Source: Polynucleobacter sp. MWH-S4W17
GTDB taxonomy: Bacteria; Pseudomonadota; Gammaproteobacteria; Burkholderiales; Burkholderiaceae
Length of the DNA: 64,000 bases
Reading direction: 5' to 3'
Assembly (NCBI RefSeq): GCF_018687535.1
Contig: NZ_CP061295.1
Coordinates: forward strand, 1,302,001 to 1,366,000
This document shows, piece after piece, positions 1 to 9,204 of this stretch. The first letter of the stretch is position 1, and every line of letters begins with the position of its first letter. Both the position numbers and the translations under genes were made by a program. A model generated the notes under the pieces. It did no database searches. It saw nothing but the letters and a program-made list of their open reading frames with translations, and had not been told where the DNA came from.

Positions 1-781
1 AGAAAGCATCTCCGATCGCAAAGCCTAGGCCAAAAGTCATCAGACCCCAAGCAGGGTCATAGACAGGATATGGTGGGTACTCTGGATAGGGCCATGATCC
101 ATAAACAACTGTTGGACTATAACTTGGAACGTAAACCACTTTTGTATTAGCCGGGCTAATCAAGACGTTACCACCCGCATCGGTAGTGACAGTAATTTGC
201 CTATTAGACTTAAGGTTACCAGCTTTGATAGCCATTTTTCTAAGGATTTGAACCGCTTGCATTGTGTCAGCAGCCTGGAGCTTATAAGCATTGCCAAGAT
301 TCTGGGTCCACTGTAATTTGCTGCCCATCATATTGAATGCTTCTGGGAACGATATTAAGGATTTCACGCTGTCGTTCCAACTTTGTGCCTTGAGCGCATT
401 TTGTAGATCGTCGCCCTTCAATGAAGCATTGCTAGTGCGCCAGTTATAGGCCTCAGCAACTTCTAAGGGGTACGTTGAGGCTAGAAGCATCAGCGAGAGC
501 AAGGAGTCGGGATATAGCGCTATTGGCGAAACTAAGGACTGCAATTGCTCTGAAGAAATAGTTTGTGGGCCTGCGTTATAGCTTGAATCCTGGGTATAGC
601 CAGGACTACCAGATCCGCCACTTTGCATATAACCCTGAGGATAATAGTAGCCACTTGATTGATACGGTCCAGGATTCATAACGCATCCATTCAGAAGAGA
701 TCCTAAAGCGATCGATGCCAGCGTTAGCAATCCAACTTTTGCATTCTGCGCAGGAATAGTTTTTTGACTTGTCCGCTTCAT
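1..781 (-). CDS. DUF3300 family lipoprotein, C-terminal part cut by window edge
   Basis: The reading frame runs leftward from an ATG at 779-781 and leaves the window at position 1 without a stop, so about 260 N-terminal residues are visible. The start of the protein looks like a lipoprotein signal, ending in SLLNGC with the Cys near residue 35. Next comes a Gly/Tyr/Ser-rich linker, then the DUF3300 hallmarks: LVSPIALYPDSLL, ASTYPLEV, WTQNLGNA and KVVYVPSYSPTVVYG. DUF3300 proteins are envelope proteins of unknown function, usually 400-600 aa, so a substantial part lies outside. It follows the GT39 operon on the same strand with a 75-bp gap. I am confident of the family but cannot give a function. 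Confidence 0.8.
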   Translation of the reverse strand, partial: MKRTSQKTIPAQNAKVGLLTLASIALGSLLNGCVMNPGPYQSSGYYYPQGYMQSGGSGSPGYTQDSSYNAGPQTISSEQLQSLVSPIALYPDSLLSLMLLASTYPLEVAEAYNWRTSNASLKGDDLQNALKAQSWNDSVKSLISFPEAFNMMGSKLQWTQNLGNAYKLQAADTMQAVQILRKMAIKAGNLKSNRQITVTTDAGGNVLISPANTKVVYVPSYSPTVVYGSWPYPEYPPYPVYDPAWGLMTFGLGFAIGDAF

Positions 782-856
782 ATCCGCCTCAATATTGTTC
801 TAAATAAATAGCTCACTAGATTTAACCCACTCTACTACTTTGCAATGCTTTGGGCA

Positions 857-1471
857 TTAGCCCGGTCTAAATAAGTATCCAGAGCGAGCTTTATCTCTAC
901 GCCTTCTATAGATGGCCCCTATAAGAGCAAACAGAGCCCAAATAGCCAAGAATGGGTCAAGCAAGTAATCCCAAAGGTTGGCCGACTCATGCCAGTGGAC
1001 TGTCCAAGCCAGAATGGCGATAGCAATAATCCATATACCCTTCGTCCAGCCTGCCAAGCCACACACTAGGGCAAAAAATAGGACCCCAATTAAGAATGCT
1101 ATGGATCCATAGCCCCATGCATAAGGGTCGATCATTCCCAAGCCCAAGGCAAATGGATAAAAACATAGGGAGATGATTGCCACGGAAAATTTGAAAGCAA
1201 TTGGCGTAGGCTTATTGGCTGGTAGCAATGAGCTCCACAACAATAAAGTCAGCACGATGCTCAGATCACCAGTCAAGCCGCGTACATAAGCCACCAAGGG
1301 TAAATTCATACCAAATGGCCAAAACAGAATATTTCCCATCAGAAGGACTAAAAATACTTTTATAGCAAATGGAAAAGGATTTGAAGAAAACTTTTGCAAG
1401 ATCCAAATACCCACTACCGCACAAGAAATAGACAATTCAATCAAAGCTATGATTTGCATGAGCTGATTCAT
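857..1471 (-). CDS. Hypothetical polytopic membrane protein
   Basis: A 204-aa protein made almost entirely of hydrophobic stretches, about six to seven predicted membrane segments by eye, with a short basic C-terminal tail (YRRRRDKAR). I recognise no family. Its start overlaps the stop of the sialidase-like gene by 4 bp (ATGA), so it is the third gene of a leftward operon with the GT39 glycosyltransferase and the sialidase-like protein. An envelope glycan or lipid-linked sugar function is suggested only by that context. Confidence 0.7.
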   Translation of the reverse strand: MNQLMQIIALIELSISCAVVGIWILQKFSSNPFPFAIKVFLVLLMGNILFWPFGMNLPLVAYVRGLTGDLSIVLTLLLWSSLLPANKPTPIAFKFSVAIISLCFYPFALGLGMIDPYAWGYGSIAFLIGVLFFALVCGLAGWTKGIWIIAIAILAWTVHWHESANLWDYLLDPFLAIWALFALIGAIYRRRRDKARSGYLFRPG

Positions 1472-2706
1472 TGCTGCACCTCCTGATGAGCTGGATCTGC
1501 TTCAGCGCTGTTTATTTGTTGATGGGCCTGTCTTAGCCAAGCACCAGAAAAATAACGATGCCGAATTTTCTTACGATCCCAGGTGTAAACCAAATGCGCA
1601 TCGTCACCGTCTACGGTGATTAAGTAAGGGTATGAGAATTCTTTACGTTGAGCCTCAGGTAAAGTCTCATCATCCTCTAATACTTCAACGGTTTGCCACT
1701 GCCCAGATTTGACATCGCTCATCAATAAGACCAGGCGATAGCGCCCATTTTCAATATTATTTAAAACCAAAATACGAGCGCCATTTTTTAACATGAGTCC
1801 TGCAACCGCAGAATTCGGATTTGCTATTGCCAAATCTTCTGAATGTTGCCATGTTTGACCCGCATCTTGGGTATGGGCGACCGGAATTTGCTTTGGTAGG
1901 CTTGAGCTGCGCGTTTGTCGAAAATAAGCGCTAGCATCTTGCGTGTCATTGACAAATACAAGTGGCTGAATCGCACCGCGCCCAGAGCTCATACGACGTT
2001 TATCGATTACTTGACCTGCCTCTATTCTTAGAAACTCGCCAAAACGCCCTATCCATTCATGATAGGCAGGCAATCCCAGCAAGCCATCGGCGAACATCAC
2101 ATTAGGAGACTTCACAAGGGTGCTTAAATTTAGTAATGGGGAGCTAATGAGACGTTGCGGATTGCTCCAGGTCAAACCTTCATCACCCGAAGTTATGGCA
2201 GAAATTGAACTGCCCGCCCAACCGCCAATAGAGACGGTGACGAAGAACAATTGCAGACGACCATCAGCTAATCTGGCTGGTACAGGATTGCCTAACTTAG
2301 CGATATAACGTGAAAGCCCCTTCTCTGCGCTAATGCGATCTATCATAACAGTGGGCGCACTCCAGCTAGAAGACTTCGGGTCATATACGGAGCTATAGAT
2401 CGATACATCAGCAGCACCTTCGCGACTACCGGCAAACCAAAACGCTCTCACTTCACCATCCTTGAGGGCAATCATTGAAGCTGCATGGACTGAGGCAGCA
2501 CCAGTATCAGGAAGCCAATGTGATTGAGGCGCGGGGATGTTGATCTTGATGGGACTTTTTGTCTTCGTTACTGCAGTCTCATCCAGAACTTCATCTACCC
2601 GGAAAGAAGGAGTCGCAAATGGCGCCCATACTGGGCGACTATCAATGTGCAGAAAGCCAATCACTGCAGCAAGCAACAAAAAACAAAGGGCAATGACACG
2701 ACTCAT
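1468..2706 (-). CDS. Sialidase-like (BNR/Asp-box) exported protein
   Basis: A 412-aa protein with an N-terminal signal or anchor segment (about residues 4-20), followed by a beta-propeller-type sequence. Two Asp-boxes of the form S/T-x-D-x-G-x-T-W are visible (SGDEGLTW and TQDAGQTW), and so is an early R-E-G-A-A-D-V-S region typical of bacterial BNR neuraminidase-like proteins. Real sialidase activity is not assured: Asp-boxes mark the fold, not the chemistry. The gene overlaps both neighbours by 4 bp, downstream of the GT39 enzyme and upstream of the membrane protein, so the three are probably translated together. Exo-alpha-sialidase is the usual automatic name. A glycan-binding or trimming role in the periplasm is an inference. 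Confidence 0.75.
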   Translation of the reverse strand: MSRVIALCFLLLAAVIGFLHIDSRPVWAPFATPSFRVDEVLDETAVTKTKSPIKINIPAPQSHWLPDTGAASVHAASMIALKDGEVRAFWFAGSREGAADVSIYSSVYDPKSSSWSAPTVMIDRISAEKGLSRYIAKLGNPVPARLADGRLQLFFVTVSIGGWAGSSISAITSGDEGLTWSNPQRLISSPLLNLSTLVKSPNVMFADGLLGLPAYHEWIGRFGEFLRIEAGQVIDKRRMSSGRGAIQPLVFVNDTQDASAYFRQTRSSSLPKQIPVAHTQDAGQTWQHSEDLAIANPNSAVAGLMLKNGARILVLNNIENGRYRLVLLMSDVKSGQWQTVEVLEDDETLPEAQRKEFSYPYLITVDGDDAHLVYTWDRKKIRHRYFSGAWLRQAHQQINSAEADPAHQEVQQ

Positions 2707-4424
2707 CTACAAACATCCTTTAAGTTCGATAAATCTGGGTTTGCTACCGGTGTAGAGATCAGGTATTCATTAACGAATAAATGCTTGCCAATTTTCCCCA
2801 TCATCATCTCCTGAATTTCTTCGTTTGAGTGACGTGCCCTCATCTCCATTCTTTGCCCAACAATCTGACAAGACTCACAGATTGCTGGCAGAGAACCTAA
2901 CGGGGTATGCACTGCTACCAGGGGATAGGTAGAGGTAAGGGTTGCGACTTCAGCAGCATCCTTAGCCAAATAACCATGCAGCTTTGCACCCGGTAGCAAT
3001 AATCGATACTCCTCATCCTTGGCTCGATAGTCACAAGGAATCCAAACATCCTTGCCTTGCAACTGAGTAATCGTTTCTGCCGAGTAGCGCCCTAAGCGCC
3101 CTTCTAATGGAGCAAGACTACTAGTCAGCCCGCAATAAACCAAAAAGCAGGCTGCCAAAGAAATAGTTTTGGTAAAACGTTGATTCAGTAAACCCAGCAA
3201 GACCAGCAGTATTCCTGCTGCCATGAGGATCCAATGACAATAGGAGTATGTCCATGCGCCAGCATCACCCATAAATTGTGAGAACTGAAGGTTGATACCA
3301 ATCCATAGCAAGAGCGATAACACCAGTAATTGCAAAAGCAAAGCAATGCGAAAGCCCCATAAAGGCAACTTGTCCCAATATAAGGCAATCAGCACCGCAA
3401 AGGCTGGCATCACTGGTAAAAGGTAGCGACCTGAACGCTGACTAGGTAGACTGAATACAATGAAGAACGCTGCTATCAACAGCAGCAATAGAACCTCTTC
3501 TAAATTCAGAAAGCGACGTGCACGCCAGCATTGCATCAAGCTCGATATCAACACAAAGCTAAATAAGCCAGCATTAGTAATCGTCGTCAAAATTAAAAGC
3601 CAAATACTGTCGCCACCGCGCAGCAAATCCATGAAATAACTAGACCGGCGTGCAGCAAACTTACCGGCATTCTCGCCCAGTACAAACTCTTTCCAAACAG
3701 CTTCTGGATAAGGGTCCATGGCAAACCACAAGGCAAATACGCCCAGGGCAAGTACAGCGATCAGGATTAACTTATATAGGTCGCGGATAAGTACCTGAGG
3801 AATACTCCACTGCCGCCAGCGCCAGTAATACAGCCCCAAAGCAAAAGTAGCAGGAACGATGTAGGCAAAAGATTTTGCAAATAGTGCAAGACCAAAACAA
3901 ACCCCCGCCATCAATGGGAAAAAGAATTTAGATTCAAATGCACTTTTACCCCAATACAAAATCGCCATAAATGGTAGCGATATCCAAAATACTTCCGGAG
4001 GATCTGCTAAGAATGGTCGACCATAGCGATAGGTTGCAAAAAAGGAGAGCCAAACTAATGCTGCCAATATTCCAGTTTGCGTTTTTCCACTGAAACGTTG
4101 GACTGCTAAAAATAAGAAAAATGCTGTGAGTCCGGTATATAGAACACTGGGCCAACGCAAATTTGCCAAACTCCATTCACTTGCCCAATTCGTACTAGCA
4201 ATACCTTGCCAAAATATCAGTGGTGGCTTGGTATTTTTGATGCCATCCATTTCAGACCGCAACGGCAGCCATTGGCTCGACTCCGCCGTCATACGCACAA
4301 TATGCATATAGGGGTACTCATCACCGTTTTTTGGTGCAAATCGGCTATCCAAACCATAAAGGTAGGTAAATACACCTAAAAGGAGTATCAATAAGGCGGA
4401 ACGGTAAGAAAATGAAATTCTCAT
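2703..4424 (-). CDS. ArnT/PMT-like glycosyltransferase family 39 membrane protein
   Basis: A 573-aa integral membrane protein. The first membrane helix is followed by a periplasmic loop with the acidic D-E-Y motif (KNGDEYPYMH, about residue 34), as in GT39 enzymes that use lipid-linked sugars. Further on are the TKPPLIFW and GRPFLADPPEVFW motifs seen in ArnT-like proteins, about 11 more hydrophobic segments, and a soluble C-terminal domain of roughly 130 residues. Family members move a sugar from undecaprenyl phosphate to lipid A, protein or another envelope acceptor. Acceptor and sugar cannot be read from sequence. It is the first gene of the leftward operon with the sialidase-like and membrane proteins. 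Confidence 0.8.
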   Translation of the reverse strand: MRISFSYRSALLILLLGVFTYLYGLDSRFAPKNGDEYPYMHIVRMTAESSQWLPLRSEMDGIKNTKPPLIFWQGIASTNWASEWSLANLRWPSVLYTGLTAFFLFLAVQRFSGKTQTGILAALVWLSFFATYRYGRPFLADPPEVFWISLPFMAILYWGKSAFESKFFFPLMAGVCFGLALFAKSFAYIVPATFALGLYYWRWRQWSIPQVLIRDLYKLILIAVLALGVFALWFAMDPYPEAVWKEFVLGENAGKFAARRSSYFMDLLRGGDSIWLLILTTITNAGLFSFVLISSLMQCWRARRFLNLEEVLLLLLIAAFFIVFSLPSQRSGRYLLPVMPAFAVLIALYWDKLPLWGFRIALLLQLLVLSLLLWIGINLQFSQFMGDAGAWTYSYCHWILMAAGILLVLLGLLNQRFTKTISLAACFLVYCGLTSSLAPLEGRLGRYSAETITQLQGKDVWIPCDYRAKDEEYRLLLPGAKLHGYLAKDAAEVATLTSTYPLVAVHTPLGSLPAICESCQIVGQRMEMRARHSNEEIQEMMMGKIGKHLFVNEYLISTPVANPDLSNLKDVCR

Positions 4425-4605
4425 ACCCGTAGTTTATAGGGCTTATAGAAAATTCCAACAAAACACATCAGGCCCGTATTTTCGAATGAACTTATGAAAA
4501 ATGAATCTGAGGTAAGCGCTACTTTTTAAGGATTTCTTGATTAAGATACTCATAAAGCAATAAACCTATGAGTCAAAAAAAATAATTTGAATGGAGAAAA
4601 ACCGC

Positions 4606-4938
4606 ATGCGAGCACTGTTTTCAAGACCCGCAATCGTAGTATCGACATACATTGGATTGTGTCTATGGAGCAGTCTTTCTTTAGCGCAAAATCCAGATGC
4701 AAGCAATTTATATAAACGCAGCCTTGCAGCAACCTGCGCCAATTGTCATGGCACTGAAGGAAACGGTGTTATTGATAGCAACATCCCACTCATCAACAAT
4801 CTCACTCACACACAAATATTAGAAAAATTGATGGCTTATAAATCTGGCTCATTAGAGGGTACTATCATGCCGCAGCTGACCAAGGGCTATACCGAAGAAC
4901 AGCTCAATACCATTGCCAATCAACTTGGCAAGAACTAA
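4606..4938 (+). CDS. fccA: Cytochrome c subunit of flavocytochrome c sulfide dehydrogenase
   Basis: A small exported c-type cytochrome with one heme site, CANCHG, and a likely distal Met ligand in GTIMPQL near residue 90. I place the start at 4606 (MRALFSRP), because GGAG at 4593-4596 lies 9 bp upstream. The longer start at 4591 would swallow this ribosome-binding site. The signal peptide ends near SLAQ. The fccB-type flavoprotein starts 14 bp downstream, which decides the assignment: FccA accepts electrons from FccB during sulfide oxidation in the periplasm. Related names are SoxE and class I cytochrome c. Confidence in the pair is high. The physiological substrate is known from the family only. 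Confidence 0.85.
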   Translation: MRALFSRPAIVVSTYIGLCLWSSLSLAQNPDASNLYKRSLAATCANCHGTEGNGVIDSNIPLINNLTHTQILEKLMAYKSGSLEGTIMPQLTKGYTEEQLNTIANQLGKN

Positions 4939-4952
4939 TAAGGAAGCCCATC

Positions 4953-6227
4953 ATGGATCGTCGACACTTTATTGGTCAGAGCACCGCCGCACTTGGTTTG
5001 ATGGCAGGCTTTTCTGGTCAAGCCCACGCAAATTTACAAAAGGCAGAAATCATCGTGATTGGCGGAGGGTATGGTGGCGCTACTGCTGCTAAATATTTAC
5101 GCCTGTTTTCCAACAATACCGCCAAGGTGACGTTGATTGAGCCTAATGCTGCTTTTGTTTCCTGCCCACTATCTAATTTAGTTGTAGGTGGCTCACGCAC
5201 AATATCTGAAATCACGACCCCTTATGACAATCTGAGCAAGCGTCATGGCGTGAAGATCATTCAAGACAGCGTCTCCAGCATCGACCCCGATAAAAAAACA
5301 GTTAAGCTTGCCTCTGGGAAAACCTTGCGTTATGACAAAGCGATCGTCTCACCTGGCGTTACCTTAATCATGAATAGTATTGAAGGACTGGCTCAAGCCA
5401 ATAAAGCAGGCGTTACCCTCCAGGCCTGGAAAGCGGGTCCTGAAACTACCGCCTTACATAAACAACTCGCCTCTATGCGTGATGGTGGCACTTTTGCCAT
5501 TAGTATTCCGGAAGCACCGTATCGCTGCCCTCCCGGTCCTTATGAGCGAGCCTGCCAGGTAGCAAACTATCTTAAGCACCACAAGCCTAAGTCTAAAGTT
5601 CTCATTTTGGATGCCAACCAAGATGTCACTTCAAAAGGTGCGCTCTTTAAGAAGGTGTGGGCAGAACAGTACTCAGGATTGATTGAGTATTTACCCAAAT
5701 ACAATGTCACCGCCGTGGATGCAAAAACAAAAACTTTGAAATTTGAAGTCCAGGACGATATTAAGGCGGATGTTTTAAATATCCTACCGGCGATGAGCGC
5801 AGGTGAGATTGCCGTCAAAACTGGGTTAGCAAATTCCAATGGCCGCTGGGTTAATGTAAATTACCTCAACTTTGAATCTACTGCACAAAAAGACATTCAT
5901 GTCTTGGGTGACTCGATTCAAGTAGCGCCAGCAATGCCTAAGTCAGGGCACATGGCCAATCAACACGCCAAAGTGGCGGCTGCGGCGATTGTGGCCGAAC
6001 TCAGTAATTGGGAAGTTAATCCAGCGCCAGTAGTAAACAATACTTGCTACAGTTTTGTGAACGAACGAGAAGTGATTCATGTGGCAAGCGTTCATCAATA
6101 CAGTGCTACTAAGAAAACTTTTGAACCTGTTCATGGTGCAGGAGGGCTATCTCCAGCACCCTCAACTCTTGAAGGGGTATACGCCTGGGGCTGGGCTCAT
6201 AACATCTGGGCTGATAGCTTGGGCTAG
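4953..6227 (+). CDS. fccB: Flavocytochrome c sulfide dehydrogenase, FAD subunit
   Basis: A 424-aa flavoprotein with a Tat-like signal (DRRHFIGQ, then a hydrophobic stretch to AHA). A dinucleotide-binding motif (VIGGGYGGATAA, about residue 36) follows, then the conserved redox-Cys regions FVSCPLSN and YRCPPGPYERAC, and a second FAD-contact motif (HVLGDS). These fit FccB/SoxF, which oxidises sulfide to sulfur or polysulfide and passes electrons to the c-type cytochrome encoded just upstream. No sox genes are adjacent. It converges on the DUF3422 gene, with a bidirectional terminator between them. Confidence 0.9.
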   Translation: MDRRHFIGQSTAALGLMAGFSGQAHANLQKAEIIVIGGGYGGATAAKYLRLFSNNTAKVTLIEPNAAFVSCPLSNLVVGGSRTISEITTPYDNLSKRHGVKIIQDSVSSIDPDKKTVKLASGKTLRYDKAIVSPGVTLIMNSIEGLAQANKAGVTLQAWKAGPETTALHKQLASMRDGGTFAISIPEAPYRCPPGPYERACQVANYLKHHKPKSKVLILDANQDVTSKGALFKKVWAEQYSGLIEYLPKYNVTAVDAKTKTLKFEVQDDIKADVLNILPAMSAGEIAVKTGLANSNGRWVNVNYLNFESTAQKDIHVLGDSIQVAPAMPKSGHMANQHAKVAAAAIVAELSNWEVNPAPVVNNTCYSFVNEREVIHVASVHQYSATKKTFEPVHGAGGLSPAPSTLEGVYAWGWAHNIWADSLG

Positions 6228-6243
6228 AGCCTTTACCCTTAAT

Positions 6244-6271
6244 AAAAAAGAGACCTTCGAGTCTCTTTTTT
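6244..6271. terminator. Bidirectional Rho-independent terminator after fccB
   Basis: A perfect inverted repeat (AAAAAAGAGAC, loop CTTCGA, GTCTCTTTTTT) lies between the convergent fccB and DUF3422 genes. The A-run on one side and T-run on the other let it work on both strands. Confidence 0.85.
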
Positions 6272-6284
6272 ATTGATCAGGACA

Positions 6285-7622
6285 TCAAGACGATAGCCGA
6301 TGCCGTCTACGCCGACTAATAATTATGAAAATAATGGCAATCACTGGCGCCGCTATAGCAGCAATAATCTCAGGGTGAATATCGAGACCTGCCTCTTTCC
6401 CGCCTTTGACAATGTATGCCAATAAACTCACAGCATAATAAGTTAGCACCAGCACCGATAAACTCTCGACCGTTTCTTGAAGTCTTAACTGTAATCTGGC
6501 CCGTTGATCCATACTAGCTAGTAATTTTTGCGTTTGCTCCTCGTTTACAAACTCAATTCGAGTTCTTAGGGTTTGCGTTGTTCTGGAGATACGATCAGAT
6601 AATTCTCGTAAACGTCGCTGAGTCCAAATGCATGTTCCCATAGCTGGCTGAAAACGCCGATCCATAAACTCGGACAATGTTTGCACCCCTGGGATAGATG
6701 ACTCATTTAAGCCTATTAAATTCTTTGATAGAAGCTGACTATAGGCTTCAGAAGCAGTAAATCGAAGTCCATACCCAGAGATCCATTGCTCAATACGAGA
6801 AGCTAAGCGAGAAAGCTCTTCTAGAAAAATCCCATCTTTTTCCGTATTCACACCGGCCTCACCTTGTAACTGCGATATCTTTTCAGACAAGGCGGCTAAC
6901 TCAGACTCTGCCTCTCTTAATGGCAAAGAAAGGCTTTTAGCTACCGGAAAAGAAATCATGGCAACCATACGGTATGTTTCTGCTTCTGCTAACGCCCTAG
7001 CGATTCGCCCTAGCTGTCTTGAGCCCATCCCCTCATGCGGGATGAAAAAAGAAATGAATCCATCCTGATCAAGTTGTAAGTCGGTCCATAACTGAGCCTT
7101 TTTACTAGAAAAGATGTGGCTACCTAAAACGGTATTGCCGCTAAAAATTTCGGACACTTCTTGCGCCTCTATAAATAGTGGACGATGCTCAAAAACTAAA
7201 TCTAAAGCAGAAATTCTTTGGCCGCCAGCCTCAGAGATGATCGGGCAACCTAGATCCTTAAAAAGTAAATCTAACTCGCGCTCATTTTCCAATCTAGACT
7301 TGAGCAAAGGTTCTTTCACCTTCGACTTGTTGTGAAAAATTACCGCAATGGTTGCGAATTCTCCGTGCAACTCCCACTTCACCAGCACTCTTTCGGGCTC
7401 TGGCGCTAACCGCAAGATCATAAAAGAGTGGTCATCTGTATTTGGAGGACGTCCTAAGGCATTGCCTAATTTTTGCACCCACTGGATTTGTTGCTGACGA
7501 GAGGCGGCATCCAATAAAAAGGATTGGGATATCACCCTTTCATTTGGCCACAGTGGGATTGGAGGACGTGCATGAACCTCTTCATGCAAGACTGCTCTAG
7601 AGGGATGGTCGTAAGGTCTCAT
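6285..7622 (-). CDS. DUF3422 family membrane-anchored protein
   Basis: A 445-aa protein that starts with the DUF3422 signature (HPSRAVLHEEVHARPPIPL). The middle is a soluble region with helical, coiled-coil-like stretches (about residues 215-370), and two C-terminal membrane segments end in a basic tail (SRRRRHR). The function of DUF3422 is unknown; it is common in beta- and alphaproteobacteria. It is followed at the right, on the same strand, by the TAXI protein with a 70-bp gap, so co-transcription is possible. Confidence 0.85.
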   Translation of the reverse strand: MRPYDHPSRAVLHEEVHARPPIPLWPNERVISQSFLLDAASRQQQIQWVQKLGNALGRPPNTDDHSFMILRLAPEPERVLVKWELHGEFATIAVIFHNKSKVKEPLLKSRLENERELDLLFKDLGCPIISEAGGQRISALDLVFEHRPLFIEAQEVSEIFSGNTVLGSHIFSSKKAQLWTDLQLDQDGFISFFIPHEGMGSRQLGRIARALAEAETYRMVAMISFPVAKSLSLPLREAESELAALSEKISQLQGEAGVNTEKDGIFLEELSRLASRIEQWISGYGLRFTASEAYSQLLSKNLIGLNESSIPGVQTLSEFMDRRFQPAMGTCIWTQRRLRELSDRISRTTQTLRTRIEFVNEEQTQKLLASMDQRARLQLRLQETVESLSVLVLTYYAVSLLAYIVKGGKEAGLDIHPEIIAAIAAPVIAIIFIIISRRRRHRLSS

Positions 7623-7692
7623 AAAAGGGTATAAATTTCTAAGTTATTACGATCATATACCCAGATTTATAAGCTAATAAGGCGCCATAAAT

Positions 7693-9117
7693 CTAATAGC
7701 GCATATTGCCAGAGCCTAGGTCAACAACTTCATCAAATTGATAGGGGTGTACGCCCCTATTCAAGCAATTACGCACGTAATCAATGCTAGCTCGTAAGGC
7801 ATAGTAGTCGCCAGACAGGCGCTTAGAAACTTTAATATTTAAAGCCTGGTACTCAAGTAAATTGAGCCTCTTTAGATACTCATCCCGCTGTTGATCGTCA
7901 AACCCATTGAGCAATTCTTGCTCCAAAGATTTCAAAGAGCTGTATAAACGATTAATCTTATTTTGCATGCGCTTAGTGCGATAACTTGGCAAAGACTGCA
8001 AAATTGGATAGCCTAAAATACAGAATGGGAGAAACACGAATACCAGACGGCTAATTAGCTCTGCAATCCAAAAGGGGAAATAAGCCGCCAATAAAGGATA
8101 ATTATTTTTCTCGTAATGAACTGCAACTGGGCTTTCAGTTACTCCGGAGTCCTTGAAGGATGGAAACTCCCCTCGTTCGGCAAAGAAGGACGCCTTGCCA
8201 TTAATTTCTCTGGCAGCCTCAAGAAACAGAAATTGAATAGCCGGATGCATACGATCATCAATCAATAAATTGGTAGTTGTGGCGAGCAACTTCATATCAG
8301 TTGGCGGAAAGTTACGCGGCAAACTAAAGGCTCCCTGGGGTACGTTAAGGATATGTAGATAGGAAATTAACTTAGCAAAAGCCTCTGCCCGTTTAAAGGT
8401 CACTAGATGCACACTCGGATCCTGCAACAAGACCTGGACATTTGGGGCCTCATAAGCATCCACGATAAAAATTCCATCGATTTCACCTGCCTGAAGCGCT
8501 TTAACCGCGTCACTTCCAGAAAGATTGAGAACTTGCACTCCTTTTTCGTAGCCGGCGGCTTTCAGTATTTTGGTTGACTGAGCATAGGTACCGCTACCCT
8601 CAATTCCTACGGAAATCTTTTTACTAACAAAATGTCGCATTACAACGCCAATAGAATCCGACTCGGCAGACTTCAGCTCCGGACCACGATAAAAAAACCA
8701 AATAGGATCATAGGCAATTGCACCCAAGGATTTAATCCCCTTGGCTTCATTAGCGGAATCAATACCGGCTTGAACGAATGCCGCTTGCAAAGGGTCATTA
8801 CGATCCGATAGCCGATCTAAATTTTCTTGCGCCCCCATAGTGCGAACAAGCTCTAGAGTGACGCCTTTTTTCTTGAAAAATTCCACATATTTTTTCCCAA
8901 GCACTTCATAGGAGCCACCAGGCGATCCGGTCGCCAACATAACGTGTCTTGGTGGGGGTGGATCTGCATACAACCAGATGCCAATAAGGATTAACAAAAG
9001 AAGGGTTAGAAGCGGCCAGGTCTCCCTCAGAAATTGCGTAAAGTCATCCCACTTCTCCTGAGCGCTCTCAGAAAATCCCAAGAATGTTTCATGAATGTCT
9101 TGTTTAAAGCTTCCCAT
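7693..9117 (-). CDS. Membrane-tethered TAXI-family (TRAP-type) binding protein
   Basis: A 474-aa protein with a TAXI solute-binding domain (GSPGGSYEVLGKKY near residue 63; FVQAGIDSANEAKG; GSGTYAQSTKIL; PRNFPPTD). It is not a normal secreted receptor. It has an N-terminal transmembrane helix (about 33-50) without a cleavage site, another hydrophobic stretch near 355-380, and a C-terminal cytoplasmic helical region of about 90 residues. No DctQ/DctM permease genes are nearby. A sensor or regulator role is possible but unproven. It is divergent from the pirin gene. Confidence 0.85.
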   Translation of the reverse strand: MGSFKQDIHETFLGFSESAQEKWDDFTQFLRETWPLLTLLLLILIGIWLYADPPPPRHVMLATGSPGGSYEVLGKKYVEFFKKKGVTLELVRTMGAQENLDRLSDRNDPLQAAFVQAGIDSANEAKGIKSLGAIAYDPIWFFYRGPELKSAESDSIGVVMRHFVSKKISVGIEGSGTYAQSTKILKAAGYEKGVQVLNLSGSDAVKALQAGEIDGIFIVDAYEAPNVQVLLQDPSVHLVTFKRAEAFAKLISYLHILNVPQGAFSLPRNFPPTDMKLLATTTNLLIDDRMHPAIQFLFLEAAREINGKASFFAERGEFPSFKDSGVTESPVAVHYEKNNYPLLAAYFPFWIAELISRLVFVFLPFCILGYPILQSLPSYRTKRMQNKINRLYSSLKSLEQELLNGFDDQQRDEYLKRLNLLEYQALNIKVSKRLSGDYYALRASIDYVRNCLNRGVHPYQFDEVVDLGSGNMRY

Positions 9118-9204
9118 GCGCTACCAATCGGCAAATATCATTAAAGATAATGATAATAGGCTTATTCTGATTCTTTCAATTGGTCTTTTAACACCCCTAA
9201 AAAT

